Position numbers and translations under genes: made by a program. Shown here piece by piece: positions 8,387 to 17,959 of a stretch of 36,721 nt of DNA. Position 1 is the first letter of the stretch. Every line of letters starts with the position of its first letter. Under the pieces are notes generated by a model that worked only from the letters and a program-made list of their open reading frames with translations, was not told the DNA's origin and ran no database searches. The DNA is from an uncultured Oscillospiraceae bacterium (lineage in GTDB: Bacteria; Bacillota; Clostridia; Oscillospirales; Acutalibacteraceae), in assembly GCA_900546265.1 (NCBI GenBank), contig URCA01000037.1, positions 1 to 36,721 of the forward strand. Reading direction: 5' to 3'.

Positions 8387-10642
8387 TCAGTTCCCCCGGA
8401 ACCGCCCAGGCGTCTTGCCCGTGTATTTCCGGAAGACGCGGATGAAGGTGTTGACATTTTCATAGCCGCACCGTTCCGCGATTTCATAAACGCTGTCCTG
8501 GGTGTCCAGCAGCATGGCCTTGGCCTTTTCCACCCGGAAGCTGTGGATTCGATCCAGCAGGCCGTAGCCGGTTTTCTGCTTATACTGGCTGGAAACCAGC
8601 CGCATGGGCATGTTCAGTTCCTCCGCGATCATCCCCACGCTCAAGGACATGTCGGCATAGTTCTTTTCTAAGATGCTTTCCACCTTGGCGATGAAATAGT
8701 CCTGCTCCTCCACCCGGCTGCTGGTCACGCAGTCGTCCAGCTTTTTGAGGAACAGGGTGAAAAACACGTGGAGCTGTTCGCTGGTGTTGCACAGGCGCAG
8801 CTCCTCCATGTCCCGCCGCTCGCTCTGCGCGTCGTACACCTCGGCCTGGCGGTTCTGCCGCAGCGTGTTCACCATGGCCAGGAACGCCTCTTTGCACTTG
8901 TCCTGCACCTCGTCGAAGGTGTTGACCGGATTGCTCAGCAGCAGCTTCTCGAAATCGGCCACCGCCGCCGCCACGTTGCGGTAGTTCCAAGGCTGGCAGT
9001 TCTCAATGATCAGCTGCTCCTTCTCAATGAGCCGCTTGTAATAGTTGCCCGCCGCCTCCGGATTGCGGATCTTCTTCTCCACCTCGTCGTAGGCCACCAG
9101 CGGCAGGGAGCGCACCCGGGCGTATTCCTGGGCCCGGATGGCCTCCTCGTACAGGGCGCCGATGTCTCCCCGGTTTTCCGACACGCCGGAAACGCCGGCC
9201 ACGAAGATGAGCTCCAGCTCCTCCTCACATACCCCGCGCAGCACCTCCAGCTCCTCGAGGATGGTCTGCAGCCCCGTCTTGTCTCCCCGTTCCCGGAAAT
9301 TGATGAGGCAGGCGATTTTCTTGCCGGCGAACCGGGAATAGCAGACGTAGTGCTCGCTGAGCACATTGTCCACCACCAGCTTGATGAGTGCCTTTTCCTC
9401 CGAGGCGTTGATGGATTTATCCTTGCGGAACACGCTCTGGTTGTCGATGCTGATGACGCAGACCGCGAACAGCCCGTGGAGGAAGCGGAAGCTCTCGTCC
9501 GGCTCCTCCCCGCCCGCCAGCACCAGCGCCAGCTTGTTGTCAAAATCTATGGATCGAAAATGGTCCAGCCGGTCAGATAGAATTTCTCTCTCCGCCACCA
9601 GCTTGACGACCAGTTTATCCAGCCCTTCCGTTTCGGCGTCGTCCATATTGACGATCCCCTTTTCGGAAAGCACCTGGAAAGCGTTGCTGATGGTGCGGGA
9701 CTGCCCGCGGACATACCGGAAGAAGAACCAGCCCCCCGCCGCCAGAATCAGCAGCGCCCCTACCGTCACCGGCAGCCAGACGCGCGCCGCCATCCCCACA
9801 TAGGATTCGTCCGGCGTCAGAATGGCGTAGGCCAACTCCGTGCGGGGGCTTTTCATGGAATAGCACCGCAGTTTCCCGCGTCCAGCTTCCCCCTCCACCA
9901 GCTGGGCCGTGCTTTCCCTTAAGCCGCTGAACCGCAGAGCGCCGGCCGCCGCCACCTCGTTGGTGTTGTACAGCACCCCGGTGCCGTCCAGCCAGTACAG
10001 ATCGTACCGGGACGGCAGCATGAAAGCGCCGTTGCGGATATTCACCGTGTTCCTGTCCAGCAGGAACAGCACCATCCCCACCCGTGTCGCGCTCTCATCC
10101 ATCACCGGCCGCACAAAGGTCAGGGTGGAATTGTCCGGATTCTTCCCCGGCGCCAGGCTGAGGAACCGGAACCGCCCGGTGAAATCCGCCGGGTTGAGCA
10201 GCACCGTCTGCCCCTCCTCCGTCAGCATGGAGGTGATGCCCGCCAGGTTTTCCCGTCCATTCGCCGTCACACAGATGTTCTGGTCGGGGGACAGGAGATA
10301 CACGTTGTTGATAAGCGTGCTGGATTCCATCTTCTCCCGGAGGAGTTCGACGACCAGGCTCTCCTTGCCCTTTTCGCCGGTACTGAAAGCCACCAGGTTT
10401 TTCTGGCTGACAATGTCCTCCGACAGCCCGAGCAGCTCGTCGATAAGCATCTCGCCCGCGTGCTCCACCTGCTGGAGGGCGTCCCAAGCCTGCCTGTCGT
10501 CCCGCTGCCGGATTTCCGCCTCCATCCGCCTGGTGCCCAGGCGCACGCACAGCAGGAACACCAGCAGGCAGCCCGCCAGCAGGAGCAGCAGCTTCCGGAA
10601 TACACGGACATTCCGGCGTATTTTCACGCGCCGCTTTCTCAT
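8387..10642 (-). CDS. Membrane-bound AraC-family sensor-regulator
   Basis: This protein of about 751 residues joins an extracellular sensor to a cytoplasmic DNA-binding domain. There are two membrane segments (about 17-36 and 289-309). The roughly 250 residues between them form an extracellular Cache-like domain (NNVYLLSPDQNICV, YDLYWLDGTGVLYN). A cytoplasmic middle region follows, then a C-terminal AraC double helix-turn-helix of about 100 residues ending GYENVNTFIRVFRKYTGKTPGRF. Family knowledge: regulators of this build sit next to CUT1 importers in Firmicutes and respond to extracellular saccharides. The ATG at 10642 has GGAGG close upstream; a GTG at 10654 with its own GAGGGG would add four residues and cannot be excluded. 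It is the first gene after the promoter at 10763-10791 and precedes the binding protein by 38 bp. It is the best local candidate to act at the repeated promoter motif, but that is inference. Confidence 0.93.
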   Translation of the reverse strand: MRKRRVKIRRNVRVFRKLLLLLAGCLLVFLLCVRLGTRRMEAEIRQRDDRQAWDALQQVEHAGEMLIDELLGLSEDIVSQKNLVAFSTGEKGKESLVVELLREKMESSTLINNVYLLSPDQNICVTANGRENLAGITSMLTEEGQTVLLNPADFTGRFRFLSLAPGKNPDNSTLTFVRPVMDESATRVGMVLFLLDRNTVNIRNGAFMLPSRYDLYWLDGTGVLYNTNEVAAAGALRFSGLRESTAQLVEGEAGRGKLRCYSMKSPRTELAYAILTPDESYVGMAARVWLPVTVGALLILAAGGWFFFRYVRGQSRTISNAFQVLSEKGIVNMDDAETEGLDKLVVKLVAEREILSDRLDHFRSIDFDNKLALVLAGGEEPDESFRFLHGLFAVCVISIDNQSVFRKDKSINASEEKALIKLVVDNVLSEHYVCYSRFAGKKIACLINFRERGDKTGLQTILEELEVLRGVCEEELELIFVAGVSGVSENRGDIGALYEEAIRAQEYARVRSLPLVAYDEVEKKIRNPEAAGNYYKRLIEKEQLIIENCQPWNYRNVAAAVADFEKLLLSNPVNTFDEVQDKCKEAFLAMVNTLRQNRQAEVYDAQSERRDMEELRLCNTSEQLHVFFTLFLKKLDDCVTSSRVEEQDYFIAKVESILEKNYADMSLSVGMIAEELNMPMRLVSSQYKQKTGYGLLDRIHSFRVEKAKAMLLDTQDSVYEIAERCGYENVNTFIRVFRKYTGKTPGRFRGN

Positions 10643-10762
10643 AGTCCTCCGCACACCGCCCCTCGTCGTTTTCGCCCCGGCGCCTGTGGCCGCCGGCTGC
10701 CGCTTTCGACCAAATCCGAGAGGATTCCGCTACGCTCCCGGATTTTCGCCGCGATTTCCACC

Positions 10763-10791
10763 ATTATAGCATAAAGCGCCGGGTTTGACAG
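10763..10791 (-). promoter_or_regulatory. Sigma-A promoter of AraC/SBP/beta-helix operon
   Basis: On the minus strand, -35 CTGTCA (10786-10791), a 17-nt spacer and a perfect -10 TATAAT (10763-10768), with a TG one base before it (extended -10). It is directed at the AraC gene starting at 10642. The 115-nt leader contains an inverted repeat (AAATCCG and CGGATTT) that could form a hairpin. It lies inside the gap between the permease stop at 10819 and the regulator. Confidence 0.75.
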
Positions 10792-10818
10792 CCGCGGTGG
10801 TGCTGGAAGATTTTCCAA

Positions 10819-11802
10819 TCACCCCACGATGCCGCTGCGCTCCACGCTTTCCGTGAACTTCTTCTGGGCGAAAAAGTACACCACCATGGGCGGCAGGATA
10901 GCCAGCAGGCACCCGGCCTGCATGCGCAGCATGGTCAGCTCCAGATCCTTGCCGGAAACGAACTTCCACATGCCCTCCCGCAGATGGGACAGGGCCACCG
11001 TGACCGTCTTGGTCTGATCCATCAGCATGGAGGAGATGTAATAGTCGTTCCAGTACCAGACCATGGACAGCAGGATGCCGGTCAGATAGATGGCGGCCGC
11101 GTTGGGTACCATGACCCGCAGGAAGGTTTTCAGCGGCCCGCAGCCGTCGATGAGCGCCGCTTCCTCCAGCTCCTTGGGCATGCCCCGGAAGGACTGGCGG
11201 AAGATGTAGATGAACAGCCCCGAGCGGATCCCCATGCCGAACAGGGCGGGCAGATACATGACGAAGGGGGTGTTGATAAGCTTTACCTGCCCCTCCATGC
11301 CGAAGATGGTACGCGTCAGTTCCGCGATGCCCAGCACGTCGAAGTTGGAGAACTTTAAGAACATGGGGATCATGGTGGTCTGGGGCGGCACGATGATGGT
11401 GAACAGCACCAGGCCGAACAGCAGGCTGCGCCCCCGGAATTTGTACCGGGCGAAGCCGTAGCCCACCACCGAGGTGACCGCCACCTGGAGCAGGGCCGCC
11501 ACCATGTTGATCCCCGCCGTGTTGGCCAGCGCCTTGGGATACTCCATCACGTCGAAGGCCTGCTTGATGTTGTTCAGGGAGAAATGCTTGGGGATCCACA
11601 CGATGGAGGGATCGAGGATGTCCGCGTCGCTGCGGAAGGTGGTGCTGAGCATATACAGGATGGGATAGAGGATGACATAGCCGATGCCGATGAACAAAAA
11701 CAGCCGAAAAATCGCCCACAGCCATGTTTTTCCCTTGTTCAGCCGGGCCTTGGTCAGGATGTCGGAGGAAACCTTCGCGGTTAGCCGATCCGTCAGTTGC
11801 AT
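10819..11802 (-). CDS. CUT1 ABC importer permease, MalG type (pair 2)
   Basis: This 327-residue inner-membrane permease has the MalG-type layout: an N-terminal helix (FRLFLFIGIGYVILYPILYM), five more hydrophobic segments and the EAA loop EEAALIDGCGPLKTFLRVMVP that contacts the ATPase. ATG at 11802 is preferred because AAGGAGG is seven bases upstream; the frame extends to 11826 but that start would overlap the preceding gene and has no such site. It is 13 bp from the preceding permease gene, so the two form one heterodimeric channel. It is the last gene of the long transport operon; its probable binding protein is 7089-8348. Confidence 0.93.
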   Translation of the reverse strand: MQLTDRLTAKVSSDILTKARLNKGKTWLWAIFRLFLFIGIGYVILYPILYMLSTTFRSDADILDPSIVWIPKHFSLNNIKQAFDVMEYPKALANTAGINMVAALLQVAVTSVVGYGFARYKFRGRSLLFGLVLFTIIVPPQTTMIPMFLKFSNFDVLGIAELTRTIFGMEGQVKLINTPFVMYLPALFGMGIRSGLFIYIFRQSFRGMPKELEEAALIDGCGPLKTFLRVMVPNAAAIYLTGILLSMVWYWNDYYISSMLMDQTKTVTVALSHLREGMWKFVSGKDLELTMLRMQAGCLLAILPPMVVYFFAQKKFTESVERSGIVG

Positions 11803-11815
11803 GGGATTTCCTCCT

Positions 11816-12703
11816 TTACTCCACACTGTAGAAAATCTTCTTGGACACCAGCCCGAGGATGGCCCCCAGCACGGCCATAATGGCCGCGAAATAAATCCAG
11901 GTCATGGCCGCCGCGTAGGAATAGTGCAGCTGGCTGGTCTCGCTGAGAATATACTGCATCAGCCCGTTGGAATAGCTGGTGAAGCTGTCGATGATGGTGA
12001 AGATGACGTTGACCAGGATAATGGGGCTGATCATGGGCACCGTGATTTTCCAGAAGGATTCCCACGCCGTGGCCCCCTCCACGCTGGCCGCCTCATACAG
12101 GCTGCCCGGGATGGACTGAAGCCCCGACAGGAACAGGAGAATCTGGATGCCCGACATCCACGTCATGTCGAAAATCCGGTCGATGACCGAGGTCATGAAG
12201 GACAGCAGCTCCTCCGGCACCCCGATTTGAAACAGGACGCTGGATATGTCCACCGAGGACACCATGTATACCGAGGTGGTGTCCGATATGCTGTGCACCG
12301 CGCCGTCCCCCTTGATCACCGACAGCAGCACCGTGGAGGAGAGCATCAGCGGCAGGAAGAACAGGGTGCGGGCCGCCCCCCGCCCTTTGAACTTCTGGTT
12401 GAGAATCACGGCCACGAACAGGCTGAACACCAGAATGATGGGCACCTGATACACCAGATCGCCGAACGCGGCGGACAGCTTGGGCAGAAATGCGTCGTCC
12501 TCCAGCAGGGCCTGCTTGAAAAACTGCACGCCCACGAAGGGCCGATCCAAGCCGCCAGCCCGCACCGATACGTTCTGGAAGGCGTAGAGCAGGGAGTTGA
12601 CGATGGGCGACAGGAAGAAGATCAGGAACCCGATGATCCACGGCAGAATGAACAGGTAGCCCGTGCGTTCGTTCCGCTTTTCCAGCGTGGACAGCTTTCT
12701 CAT
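11816..12703 (-). CDS. CUT1 ABC importer permease, MalF type (pair 2)
   Basis: This 295-residue inner-membrane permease begins with a short basic cytoplasmic end (MRKLSTLEKRNERTGYLFIL), has six predicted membrane segments and carries an EAA loop (LYEAASVEGATAWESFWKITVP). It overlaps the stop of the DUF5696 gene by four bases (ATGA), so translation is very likely coupled. With 10819-11802 it should form the transmembrane part of a sugar importer. Substrate cannot be read from the sequence. Confidence 0.93.
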   Translation of the reverse strand: MRKLSTLEKRNERTGYLFILPWIIGFLIFFLSPIVNSLLYAFQNVSVRAGGLDRPFVGVQFFKQALLEDDAFLPKLSAAFGDLVYQVPIILVFSLFVAVILNQKFKGRGAARTLFFLPLMLSSTVLLSVIKGDGAVHSISDTTSVYMVSSVDISSVLFQIGVPEELLSFMTSVIDRIFDMTWMSGIQILLFLSGLQSIPGSLYEAASVEGATAWESFWKITVPMISPIILVNVIFTIIDSFTSYSNGLMQYILSETSQLHYSYAAAMTWIYFAAIMAVLGAILGLVSKKIFYSVE

Positions 12704-14934
12704 GCCGCTCCCTCCCCTCTCTGAAACACGGCGAAGTCCTCCGGCCCCACGGTGCCCAGCTCCCCGGCGTAGGCCTCCTTGCCGTAGTTGACCACCACCG
12801 TGACGCCGTCCGCGTAGTCCACCCGCGCCACGCCGTCGGCGGGCTGGGTGTGGTTGACGATGGCGCGGCCCTTTACCTGAGCGTACAGGCCGCTCAGCCG
12901 GGCGTAGTACCCGGCCGCCTCCTCCTGCCAGTCGCGGTAGTTGGAGTTGTAAATGCCCTGCAGGTAGGTGTCCTCCACCCGGTCGAAGTTCTGGCTGTTG
13001 AACACGTACTGCAGCGACGCCCCCGTCTCCGCCGCGTAGAGAAACTGGGTGTGCGCGTCGGCGCTCAGGTTGACCGCCGGCACCGAATAGCTCTTATACC
13101 CGTGCAGCACCAGCTGGTAGAAGGGCACCCGCCGGCTCTCGATGTCGAACCGGCTGTGCTCCGCCGGCGCCCCTGCCACGTAATCCACGTAAGGGAGCAG
13201 GAAGGCGTTGACGTCGTCAGCCATCACCGGCCCCGCCTGCGCGGCCTTCCGGAACGCCTCGACATACGAGGCCTGGATGCCCAGCCGGTCGTGCCCGCCC
13301 TTGCGGAAGTCGGAATACAGCTCGCTGCCCGCCGTGCCCAGCCCCAGCCCCGCGTAGGCATAGTCGGTCTTTTTCAGCACCTTGTCCAGCACCTCCCCGT
13401 ATTTCAGGGGAGAGAGCAGGTACCAGGGGGCCAGCCGCTCGTTATAGAAGCCGCTGATAAAGCTGTAGGAATACTGCAGCGCTGGGGCCGCGGTGACGGT
13501 GCGGGCCACGCTCGAGGACTTGGAGAACCCGTTGCCGGTCTTGTAGAAATCCACCAGGTTCACCCCGGCGAACACCCGGTCCCCGTTAGCCTGCGCCGTG
13601 TCGAACAGGGCGGCGAACTCTTTCTTGGAACCCAGCTTGCTTTCCAGCCGGCCGCCCGTCGGCAGCTTGCCCATGTAGCCCCCGTCCTGCCAGCCGCGGT
13701 AATCCACCGTCAGCCCCTTCAGCCCCGCCTGCCGCAGCTCTCCGAGCATGGCGGTCATCTGGGAATAGGTGGTCAGCGGCACGACGATGTCGGCGGGGAT
13801 CCAGAACACGCTCCCCCGTCTCTCCAGCGCGCCGTAGCTGGTGATGTAGAAGGGCAGGTCGTCCCCGAACTCGCTGCGGGTCATTCCCTGCTCCTCGGCA
13901 AGCAGCCGCTGGTAGCGGGAGGCCATGTCGAAATAGGTGCCCGCCCCCTCCAGCGGATAATACCGCAGGGACAGCGCGTCGGTCTCGGCTGGGCGGCTGG
14001 CGTAGGCCAGCACCTCCCGGGCGTTGCGGTCGCTGCTGTTCAGGGTCATCCGATCCGCCGGGCGGTACAGGAAGGAGAAATACCCCATGTTCCGCTTTTC
14101 CTTGAGATTGGACAGCTGGGCGTTGGCGGTGGCCAGCCCGGCCCCCTTGTCCGCCACCACCAGCAGGCCGCCCTCCTGCCGATGGATGCCGAGCACCGGC
14201 AGCCGCGCCGTCTCGGAGGCGTAGGTGTCCCGGATTTTGGTGGTCACCCGATCCCGGCCGTAAATCGGCTGGGCATAGGCGCTGGGCGCCCGGGCCGCGT
14301 CCGCGAAGTCGATGAGGGCGCCGGAGCCGTCCGGCACCAGGAGATAGCCCTCGTCCCCCGCCGCGCCGCTGCCGAAGAAGGGCAGCACCGCAATGGTCGA
14401 GAGGGTGTACTCCCCTTCCTCTTTCACCCCGTCCATCGGCACGGATACCTCCAGGTAATCCGCCCGCAGCGTGTACCGCAGAGGCACGGTGATCCCCTGC
14501 TGGGGGAAGCGGTAGGTAAACTGCACCCCGTCGGCCGTTTTCTGGCAGGTCATCCCGCCCTTGTTGAGCGAACCGACGGTGCTGATAAGCTCGTTTTGCA
14601 CGAACTGCTTGTCATAGAAGGTGATTTTCATCTGGGCGGAGGCCAGCACCTTTTCCTGCCCCGTGGGCTTCTCCCCCAAATATTCCGGCGGGTTGGTGTA
14701 CCAGAAAACCCCTTTCGCCTTGTGATACAGCGCCGCGTTCCCCGTCGCCGAGTCGGCGTAGAGGATGAGCGCCGCGTTCTCCGCCACCGGTGTCAGTCCC
14801 TTGGTGGCCAGCTCCTCCACCGCCTGCGCGGAGGGGGGAGCGGGCTGGGCCGCGGCCGGCAGGGCCGGCACGCCGCTGAGCGTCAGGCCGCAGACCGTCA
14901 GCAGGGCCAGCACCAGCAAACCGATTCGTTTCAT
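12700..14934 (-). CDS. DUF5696 family exported protein
   Basis: This 744-residue protein has a signal peptide (about 1-28, ending LPAAAQ). The recognisable family features are ATKGLTPVAENAALILYAD near the start, FWYTNPPEYL, GEYTLSTIAVLPFFG and YLLVPDGSGALIDF, then a C-terminal half with alternating strands and helices (for example GLKGLTVDYRGWQDG) suggestive of a TIM-barrel-like fold. The biochemical role of the family is not known to me; it recurs in Firmicutes carbohydrate loci with CUT1 permeases and YIP1/NHL proteins, which suggests a surface glycan-processing or glycan-binding step. The start ATG at 14934 is 16 bp after the YIP1 gene. Together with its coupling to permease 2, this ties the protein to the uptake route. 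Confidence 0.85.
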   Translation of the reverse strand: MKRIGLLVLALLTVCGLTLSGVPALPAAAQPAPPSAQAVEELATKGLTPVAENAALILYADSATGNAALYHKAKGVFWYTNPPEYLGEKPTGQEKVLASAQMKITFYDKQFVQNELISTVGSLNKGGMTCQKTADGVQFTYRFPQQGITVPLRYTLRADYLEVSVPMDGVKEEGEYTLSTIAVLPFFGSGAAGDEGYLLVPDGSGALIDFADAARAPSAYAQPIYGRDRVTTKIRDTYASETARLPVLGIHRQEGGLLVVADKGAGLATANAQLSNLKEKRNMGYFSFLYRPADRMTLNSSDRNAREVLAYASRPAETDALSLRYYPLEGAGTYFDMASRYQRLLAEEQGMTRSEFGDDLPFYITSYGALERRGSVFWIPADIVVPLTTYSQMTAMLGELRQAGLKGLTVDYRGWQDGGYMGKLPTGGRLESKLGSKKEFAALFDTAQANGDRVFAGVNLVDFYKTGNGFSKSSSVARTVTAAPALQYSYSFISGFYNERLAPWYLLSPLKYGEVLDKVLKKTDYAYAGLGLGTAGSELYSDFRKGGHDRLGIQASYVEAFRKAAQAGPVMADDVNAFLLPYVDYVAGAPAEHSRFDIESRRVPFYQLVLHGYKSYSVPAVNLSADAHTQFLYAAETGASLQYVFNSQNFDRVEDTYLQGIYNSNYRDWQEEAAGYYARLSGLYAQVKGRAIVNHTQPADGVARVDYADGVTVVVNYGKEAYAGELGTVGPEDFAVFQRGEGAA

Positions 14935-14950
14935 TTGTGCAAGCCCCCTC

Positions 14951-15583
14951 TCAGCGGAACCGGAAGTTCAGTTCGTTAAATATGGTCAGAATGAAGGACA
15001 CCACGTTTTGCCCCAGGGTGAACATCAGCACCAGCAAGAACAAAATCAGCGCGATGCCCACCACGGTGAACGCCATGGTCAGCACGTTCTTGGACAGGCT
15101 GAACTGGTGCATGGTCATCATCCCGATGAACAGCAGCACCGCCACCCACACGGTGATGAGCGTCATGGCCGCCTGATAGAACATGGCCTCGTTGTTGGTC
15201 AGGAAGTGGCTTAACACCGTCATGGGGATGGAAAACAGCACATAGGGCAGCAGGGAATAGCAGGTGGCCACCCAGATTTCGGAAAACCGCCCCTTGCCGT
15301 CGAGCAGGGTGCAGAGCATCCAGTTGGCCACGCACCAGACGATGACCAGCCCCACCGTGCCCGCCAGGATACCGAAGATGTTGACGTCCTCCAGGTTCTT
15401 GTCCTTGAACAGGTACCCGGTGCCCACCTGGCTGACGACCGAACAGACGTAGAACAGCGCCAGCAGAAGGGTGGCGTATTTCACCGAACCCTTTTTGTTG
15501 AACTTCATTTCCTCGAAGGCGGTCACCGGATGGACGAGCAGATAGAAGAGATACCGGGCCTTGGACATCTGCGCGTAATTCAT
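14951..15583 (-). CDS. YIP1-family integral membrane protein
   Basis: This 210-residue protein has about five hydrophobic segments and an N-terminal pattern typical of YIP1 domains (LVHPVTAFEEMKFNKKGS). The middle has WCVANWMLCTLLDGKGRFSE, another family hallmark. Its start overlaps the stop of the NHL gene by four bases, indicating coupled translation. Function in bacteria is unclear; in this type of locus it may form a membrane complex with the NHL protein (inference from tight linkage only). Confidence 0.85.
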   Translation of the reverse strand: MNYAQMSKARYLFYLLVHPVTAFEEMKFNKKGSVKYATLLLALFYVCSVVSQVGTGYLFKDKNLEDVNIFGILAGTVGLVIVWCVANWMLCTLLDGKGRFSEIWVATCYSLLPYVLFSIPMTVLSHFLTNNEAMFYQAAMTLITVWVAVLLFIGMMTMHQFSLSKNVLTMAFTVVGIALILFLLVLMFTLGQNVVSFILTIFNELNFRFR

Positions 15584-17076
15584 GCGCCCTTCCTCCTCTC
15601 TCGGATCCGGCGAAGCAGCCGCGGGAATACCCGGAACTTTTTACACAGCCAACCCGCGACTATCAGCAGCGCGAGTCCCAGCGCGATAGCGTAGAAGTTG
15701 GCCCGGATTCCCGCCTTGCGGATATCCCCGTAGGCGCTGGAATACCCGTCGGTGTCGTTGCACTTTTCGAAATACTCGACGGCCTTCTCGCTCTCCCCCA
15801 CCTGGTACAGGGCCTTGCCGATGCCCCGGTTGGCCAGGACGGACAGGCTGTTGTACTTGAGGATCTCGTACCAGTAGGGCAGGGAATCCTGATACCGCCC
15901 GTCGGTGTAGATGTCGATAGCCGTGTGCAGCGTCTCGCCGTAGGGGGTCAGCTCAAATACGGTAATGGCATTGCGCTGGGCGTCCAGCACGAACACGTTG
16001 TTTCCCACACCGCAGAGGCCCACCGGCTCGGTGAACGCCCCCTCCAGGGAGCCGCTGCATCCAAAGACGGTCAGCAGGTCGCATTCCTGGTTGTACTGGA
16101 AAATCCGGCTGCGGCTCCGGTCGAGGACGGTGATGTACTTGCCGTCGATAACGTCGATGGCCGTCAGCGCCGTCTCATAGGTCTCGCCCTGGAGCTGGAA
16201 GGTGCCAGTATCCCCGAAAAACAGCTTGTCGTTGGAGCTGGAGCGCAGGATGTTCTGCCCCAGGGGGTTAAGCTTGCGCACCCGCTCGCTGGGACTGGAG
16301 GCCGCCTCGGTGGTCAGATAGACAAAATCCTCGCTGTCGATTTGGATGGAGGAATACTGCACCGGCACATACCGCCGCATCCGGCTTTTCTGCGCGCTGG
16401 TCATGAAGTTCTTCCAGAAGAAATCGGCCAGCAGAGACAGGCTGACCTCCACCTTATTGCTGCCGTAGAAGCCGGCGAATTCCCCGTCCGGGCTGAAAAT
16501 CACCGCCCCCTGGTATACCCCCTCGACCAGCACGTACACCGTACCCGCCGAGGTGACCACCAGGTCCCGGGGCTTGAATTCCGTGTTCGCCCCGAACAGG
16601 TCGCTGTCCGGCTTTCCCAGAATCCGCAGGACGTTCCCGTCCCCGTCCGCCACCAGCACCCGCTTGTTGCCGGTGTCGGCGATGTAGTAAATCCCGTCCG
16701 CCGTCACAAAGACGTTGCGGGGGGCGTTCAGCGTCTCGGTTTTGTCCCCGTTGCGGAAGGTGGACAGCGCCTTGGCGCTCTTCCGATCGGCCGCCAGAGC
16801 CACGATCCGGTTGTTGCCGGTATCCGCCACGTAGAGCCGCCCCGCCGCGTCCTTGAAGATGTCCTGGGGCGCGTTGAAGGCCCCCACCCCCAGCATCTGC
16901 CCGTCTATCGTCCCCACCGGGACATACGCGTCCGGCGCCGGGGTCGGGCGGCTGTATCGGTCGTAAACATAGCTGTTGTAGGGGACGCTGGCCGAGGCCG
17001 GCAGGCCGGGCAGAAGCAGAACCGCGCACAGCCCCGCCGCCAGCCGTGGCAGCCATTTGTGTCGCCACATGTGCAT
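15580..17076 (-). CDS. NHL-repeat beta-propeller protein with C-terminal membrane anchor
   Basis: This 498-residue exported protein has a signal peptide (about 1-30). Four or more NHL-type blades lie between about 55 and 375 (APQDIFKDAAGRLYVADTGNNRIV and APRNVFVTADGIYYIADTGNKRV are the clearest). A short TPR-like helical stretch follows (GIGKALYQVGESEKAVEYFEKC), then one membrane helix (about 461-480) and a basic cytoplasmic tail. The propeller is therefore outside, tethered to the membrane. ATG at 17076 has AAAGGAG ten bases upstream; a second ATG two codons later is too far from it. It lies 7 bp after permease 17084-17941 and is coupled to the YIP1 gene. Propellers of this type bind protein or sugar ligands; no enzyme site is visible. 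Confidence 0.85.
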   Translation of the reverse strand: MHMWRHKWLPRLAAGLCAVLLLPGLPASASVPYNSYVYDRYSRPTPAPDAYVPVGTIDGQMLGVGAFNAPQDIFKDAAGRLYVADTGNNRIVALAADRKSAKALSTFRNGDKTETLNAPRNVFVTADGIYYIADTGNKRVLVADGDGNVLRILGKPDSDLFGANTEFKPRDLVVTSAGTVYVLVEGVYQGAVIFSPDGEFAGFYGSNKVEVSLSLLADFFWKNFMTSAQKSRMRRYVPVQYSSIQIDSEDFVYLTTEAASSPSERVRKLNPLGQNILRSSSNDKLFFGDTGTFQLQGETYETALTAIDVIDGKYITVLDRSRSRIFQYNQECDLLTVFGCSGSLEGAFTEPVGLCGVGNNVFVLDAQRNAITVFELTPYGETLHTAIDIYTDGRYQDSLPYWYEILKYNSLSVLANRGIGKALYQVGESEKAVEYFEKCNDTDGYSSAYGDIRKAGIRANFYAIALGLALLIVAGWLCKKFRVFPRLLRRIRERRKGA

Positions 17077-17083
17077 AGGTCCA

Positions 17084-17941
17084 TTACTCCTTTAATCCGG
17101 ATTGGGCCATGGTTTCGATGACCTGGCTCTGGGAGAAGGTGAAAATCAGGATGGGCGGGATCATCAGCAGCACCGCCGCCGCGGCCCCCACGCCCACCCG
17201 GGAGATACCGCCCTCGCTGATCTGTCGGAACATGGTGGGCAGCACCTTTAGGGACTCGTCGTAGATGAACTGGGTGCCCTCGTAGTTCCAGATGCTCTGG
17301 AAGGCGAAGATGATGCAGGTCATCCAGGCGGGCTTGACGTTGGGCATGACGATGCTCCAGTAGGTGCGGAAGGTGCCCGCGCCGTCCACCTTCACCGCCT
17401 CGATCATGCTGTCTGGCAGCACCGAGATGAACTGCTTCATCAAGAACAGCCCGAGGGACGAGCCGATGGCCGGCAGAATCAGGGCGAAATAGGTGTCGAT
17501 CATGTGCAGGGTGGACATGACGAGGTACAGCGGCAGCGCCGTCACCTCGGTGGTGAACAGCAGGGAAAGCACCACCACCTGGAAGAACGTCCGGCTCCCC
17601 GGGAAGGTCGCCTTGGCCAGCGGATAGGCCGCCATGGAGGCGATGATGACATGGGCCGCCGTGGCGATAATCGACACCAGCAGGGAGTTGAATATGTACC
17701 GGGTGAAGGGCACCCAGGAGTTGGCCACCAGCTGGGTCAGCTGATAGAAGTTTTCGGTGGTGGGCCGGTTGACAAAAAACCGGGGCGGAAAGAGGAAGAT
17801 CTCCTCCATCGGCTTGAAGGACTGCAAAATCGCGTAGATGAACGGCAGCAGCATAAACCCGCCCACCAGGATGAGGATCACCAGGATGAAGACGTCGCCG
17901 CCTATCTTCCGGTTGAGTTTTTTGGAAGCTATCCGTGCCAT
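17084..17941 (-). CDS. CUT1 ABC importer permease, MalG type (pair 1)
   Basis: This 285-residue inner-membrane permease has six predicted helices, a periplasm-facing segment after the first (FPPRFFVNRPTTENF, typical of MalG proteins), and an EAA loop (MIEAVKVDGAGTFRTYWSIVMP). The ATG at 17941 is preceded by AAGGG. It lies 18 bp after its partner 17960-18883. Its binding protein is most likely the fusion protein 19026-21929 at the head of the operon. Confidence 0.93.
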   Translation of the reverse strand: MARIASKKLNRKIGGDVFILVILILVGGFMLLPFIYAILQSFKPMEEIFLFPPRFFVNRPTTENFYQLTQLVANSWVPFTRYIFNSLLVSIIATAAHVIIASMAAYPLAKATFPGSRTFFQVVVLSLLFTTEVTALPLYLVMSTLHMIDTYFALILPAIGSSLGLFLMKQFISVLPDSMIEAVKVDGAGTFRTYWSIVMPNVKPAWMTCIIFAFQSIWNYEGTQFIYDESLKVLPTMFRQISEGGISRVGVGAAAAVLLMIPPILIFTFSQSQVIETMAQSGLKE

Positions 17942-17959
17942 AAGCTCATTCCCTTATCA

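Noticed and set aside
10799..10823. Weak hairpin at the stop codon of permease 10819-11802
   Set aside because: The stem is broken (4 plus 5 bp) and no T run follows on the minus strand; not enough to call a terminator.
12850..14979. Long plus-strand open frame (709 codons) opposite the DUF5696 gene
   Set aside because: It is antisense to a well-supported gene, has repetitive G/R/H/V-rich composition and no family resemblance; long shadow frames are expected in GC-rich DNA. The same applies to 27772-29421 (plus) and 22123-23544 (minus).
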